From: Chitinophagaceae bacterium
GTDB taxonomy: Bacteria > Bacteroidota > Bacteroidia > Chitinophagales > Chitinophagaceae
NCBI GenBank assembly: GCA_025455205.1
Contig: JALOMZ010000068.1
Location: 1-7,966, forward strand
Length of the DNA stretch: 7,966 nt
Direction: 5' to 3'
Each line of letters begins with the position of its first letter. Within the stretch, counting starts at the first letter, position 1. This document shows, piece after piece, positions 6,093 to 7,966 of this stretch. Position numbers and translations under genes: made by a program. The notes beneath the pieces were generated by a model that did not search any database, was not told the origin of the DNA, and saw nothing but the letters and a program-made list of their open reading frames with translations.

Positions 6093-6405
6093 GCTCTTTG
6101 TTTTAGAGATTAATGATTATTACGATTCAACGCATTGTGCTATTAGAAAATGTAACCCGGCTACAACCTTCCTCCTGTTTGAGTTTCGACAAGCTCAACA
6201 TGACCGGAAGGTGTCAGCATGAGCTCAGTTCACCCTCAGGCATCGAAGGGTCTAAGGCTACATCCATAAGCACTTACAGGGGTAACAGCAATACAGTCTA
6301 CAATTAATTATGCTTTGGCTTCATGATTAGGCTTTTTTGGAAAGTCCTGGTGACCAATGCACCGATGGCGATGCAGCAACAGGTACGGTATACTGATTTT
6401 GCAGA
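6093..6405. other. Intergenic stretch of 313 bp
   Basis: No gene is supported here; short open frames on the plus strand have no recognisable domain and overlap the repeat. The stretch holds the start region of the muconolactone-isomerase-like gene (reading left), a REP-like palindrome at 6181-6250, and the region downstream of the Tyr-rich gene stop at 6406. I see no clear terminator with a T tract for that gene. Confidence 0.6.
6181..6250. repeat. REP-like imperfect palindromic element
   Basis: TTCGACAAGCTCAACATGAC (6185-6204) resembles a dispersed Bacteroidota repeat related to TTCGACAAGCTCAGCATGAC. The right half, GTCAGCATGAGCTC...CATCGAAG (6213-6248), is a degraded reverse complement of the left half, with extra bases. 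The two halves flank the short GGAAGGT. That this is a dispersed repeat is from memory of similar genomes; only the imperfect palindrome is seen directly. Confidence 0.5.
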
Positions 6406-7536
6406 TTATGGAAGCGGACTTTGTTTTCGGTTTACTTCGGGCGCAAGTCTTTTGGGCCGGGCGGCCTGGTTGAACTGCTGGTTTTTTACCTGAGACCGGT
6501 CGCGCTGTTGCTGCTGCCGGTCCAATTCCCGTTGCTGTTCATTGTTCACCGGCGCCGGACGCGGAGAACCCAGTTGCTGCCATCCGTTACCGGCTTCTTT
6601 GCGGAACACATTGCCCGACTTGTCTGCCAGCACATTGTTGGGTCCGCCCGGTGATGGCTTTACCTGGCTGTTGGTTGGGGAAGGCCTGGCACCTGCCCCA
6701 TTACCCGTTCGCTTTATATCGGCATTGCTCACGCCCTTTCTTCCGGCATAAATATTATTGGAGCGGTCAATGTTGATGTTCACATCGCCGCCAATGATCA
6801 CCGGCGGCCTGCCACCATAGATGCCGCCGCGGTACCGGGGATAATAAGGCGGGCGGTACATGGGTGGTCCCCAGATGCCATAGCGATGCCCGTAATACGC
6901 GTGAAAATGAAAGAAGCCTGCACTGTAGTGAAATCCGATGCTCCAGCCTGTAAAAGGATTGTAGTGCACACTGAAACCATAGGTCACCGGCCTGGGATAG
7001 TATACATGCACATACCATGGCGTGTAGTAATAGCCGGTACCATACACTACCACCGGACCATACACGTATGCGCCCAGGTATCCCGGCGTGTATCCCACAT
7101 ACACAAACTGCGGCGAAGTTTCGTAGATGTATACGTATTTGACATTGTAAGCTGCACTACCCGGCGGAATCTTGTCAACGTCTTCGGGCCGGGTGTCCGA
7201 CACTTTCCAGGGGCCGTTGGGCAGGTCGGCCTGAAACCAGATGGCATTGTCGAGACAGTAATACTTATTGCCCGATTTGATCACGGTGGCTGAACTGTTG
7301 CGGGCCAGCAGCAGGGATGTTCCGGCAATGGCATCAAATTGAGGGGTACCGTCATAGGTAACAGTGCAGCTGGCCGTATTGCGGTCTACCTTGGCTGTTT
7401 GCGGAATCTGAGCGTCAACAATTGCATCGTGGGCGGCATCGGTACCAGGCACACTGGCTAGCACGGCATCCTTGTCAGATCCGGGCGGTATGCGAGCAAA
7501 GTCGGAAGGCAGATCATCACCAGCCACAAATTGAAC
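6406..7536 (-). CDS. 5'-truncated Tyr/Gly-rich low-complexity envelope-type protein
   Basis: The protein resembles large, poorly characterised proteins sometimes labelled carbohydrate-binding family V/XII; no activity is established. The remaining part (GTG at 7527 as first possible start, 373 residues) begins mid-domain with DLPSDFARIPPGS. It repeats a module: VTYDGTPQFDAIAGT...YYCLDNAIWFQADLPNGPWKVSD (57-111), then YIYETSPQFVYVGYTPGYLG (133-152). Next come an aromatic tract very rich in Tyr, Gly, Pro and His (about 153-242), a NINIDRSNNIY stretch, SGNVFRKEAGNGWQQ (304-318) and a Gln/Arg-rich tail. Upstream, the frame closes at a TAG only three codons beyond the GTG, and there is no signal peptide. 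Such proteins are normally much longer at the N-terminus, so the 5' part is missing at the junction near 7533. Whether the stump is translated is unclear; it is probably a broken gene. Confidence 0.7.
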   Translation of the reverse strand, partial: VQFVAGDDLPSDFARIPPGSDKDAVLASVPGTDAAHDAIVDAQIPQTAKVDRNTASCTVTYDGTPQFDAIAGTSLLLARNSSATVIKSGNKYYCLDNAIWFQADLPNGPWKVSDTRPEDVDKIPPGSAAYNVKYVYIYETSPQFVYVGYTPGYLGAYVYGPVVVYGTGYYYTPWYVHVYYPRPVTYGFSVHYNPFTGWSIGFHYSAGFFHFHAYYGHRYGIWGPPMYRPPYYPRYRGGIYGGRPPVIIGGDVNINIDRSNNIYAGRKGVSNADIKRTGNGAGARPSPTNSQVKPSPGGPNNVLADKSGNVFRKEAGNGWQQLGSPRPAPVNNEQQRELDRQQQQRDRSQVKNQQFNQAARPKRLAPEVNRKQSPLP

Positions 7537-7540
7537 CTAC
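7529..7540. other. Junction of two 5'-truncated genes, head-to-head
   Basis: Leftward, minus-strand codons encode QFVAGDDLP of the Tyr-rich protein up to about 7533. Rightward, plus-strand codons from about 7534 encode NLPVWLEVLSGNSSDK of a transposase. Both genes therefore lose their 5' ends within a few bases of each other. The join contains AATT (7529-7532). No insertion-sequence terminal repeat or target duplication is visible here. Confidence 0.7.
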
Positions 7541-7966
7541 CGGTGTGGCTAGAAGTGTTGAGCGGCAACAGCAGCGACAAAGAAAGCTTTTCGCAAAGCG
7601 TAAAAGCGTACTGTGAGCATTTGGCAGGCGGGAAAAGGCCTACTTTGTAATGGATAGTGCCGGATACGGCGAAAACAGCCTGAAAGAAATGAAAGACATG
7701 CTGTGGTTGACGCGGGTACCAGAAACGCTGGCGGAGGCCAAACGCCTGGTCAAGGAAACCACCCAGGCTGAGATGGTAGAACTGGAGCCGGGATACTTTG
7801 GTAAAGAGGTAAAAAGTGAATATGGAGGGGTAGCCCAGCGTTGGTTGGTGGTATTTTCACAAGCGGCCAGTGAACGCGAACTCAAGGCGCTGGAAAAAGC
7901 ACAGATCCGAGAGCAAGAAGCAGCCGAAAAGCAGTGGCGCAAAGTATGTCAGCCGGTTTTCAATTG
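7534..7966 (+). pseudogene. IS1634-type (IS4 superfamily) transposase, 5'-truncated and frameshifted
   Basis: This is the middle of a DDE transposase. Frame 1 from 7534 reads NLPVWLEVLSGNSSDKESFSQSVKAYCEHLAGGKRP and then meets a TAA at 7648-7650. Homology continues in another frame from 7641 as YFVMDSAGYGENSLKEM, with the probable second catalytic Asp in DSAGY (codon 7653-7655). LWLTRVPETLAEAKRLV, YGGVAQRWLVVF and a Lys/Glu-rich helix follow, open to the window end. A single missing base near 7639-7641 explains the shift. The site is not a canonical X XXY YYZ slippery heptamer, so programmed frameshifting is unlikely. The first catalytic Asp region and roughly the first half of the protein are absent on the left; the C-terminal Glu region would lie beyond the window. 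It is a decayed copy, a sequencing error, or part of a chimera. Confidence 0.8.

Noticed and set aside
3002..6374. The 15-mer CACCGATGGCGATGC occurs both in the acyl-CoA-binding protein gene and at 6360-6374.
   Set aside because: No similarity extends beyond it, and it is a low-complexity GATGGCGATG-type string, so chance is likely.
7640..7942. A 100-codon minus-strand open frame at the right end.
   Set aside because: It is the antisense of the transposase frame, which has recognisable motifs.

Overview
The window looks like chromosomal DNA from a Bacteroidota bacterium, probably near the Chitinophagaceae. This rests on the gene families present: DUF4251, DUF3667, a DcaP-type porin and a bacterial acyl-CoA-binding protein. 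It is supported by the near absence of Shine-Dalgarno sites before most genes and by the style of the intergenic repeats. Both window edges cut genes, and the right edge lies inside a transposase, as is common for a draft contig. Family assignments were made by eye, without database searches.

Left part (1-2371, + strand): the last two thirds of pyruvate formate-lyase (pflB), then its radical-SAM activating enzyme (pflA). PflA installs the glycyl radical that PflB needs to split pyruvate with CoA into acetyl-CoA and formate, so the host can probably ferment under low oxygen. The 90-bp gap between them holds a perfect 11-bp inverted repeat whose right arm carries a strong Shine-Dalgarno-like AGGAGG.

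Middle (2372-3191): a 523-bp gene-free stretch made largely of short tandem arrays of 7- or 8-bp units. Most units end in RAAC on one strand or the other. The stretch leads into a small acyl-CoA-binding protein gene with a candidate Bacteroidota -7 box upstream. This gene converges on the next block.

Minus-strand block (3180-6092): a DUF4251 exported protein, a DUF3667 zinc-ribbon membrane protein and a DcaP-like outer-membrane porin, close enough to be one operon. Upstream of them lies a small AT-rich gene (about 36% G+C) for a muconolactone-isomerase-like protein, compositionally unlike its neighbours.

Right part (6093-7966): a 313-bp intergenic stretch with a REP-like imperfect palindrome, then a minus-strand gene for a Tyr-rich, low-complexity envelope-type protein that lacks its N-terminal part. 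It abuts, head-to-head and within a few bases, the middle of an IS1634-type transposase that lacks its own 5' part and carries a frameshift. This junction is either a deletion scar at an insertion sequence or an assembly or cloning chimera. I found no CRISPR array, tRNA, rRNA or convincing new multi-gene system. The most unusual signal is the set of RAAC repeat arrays.
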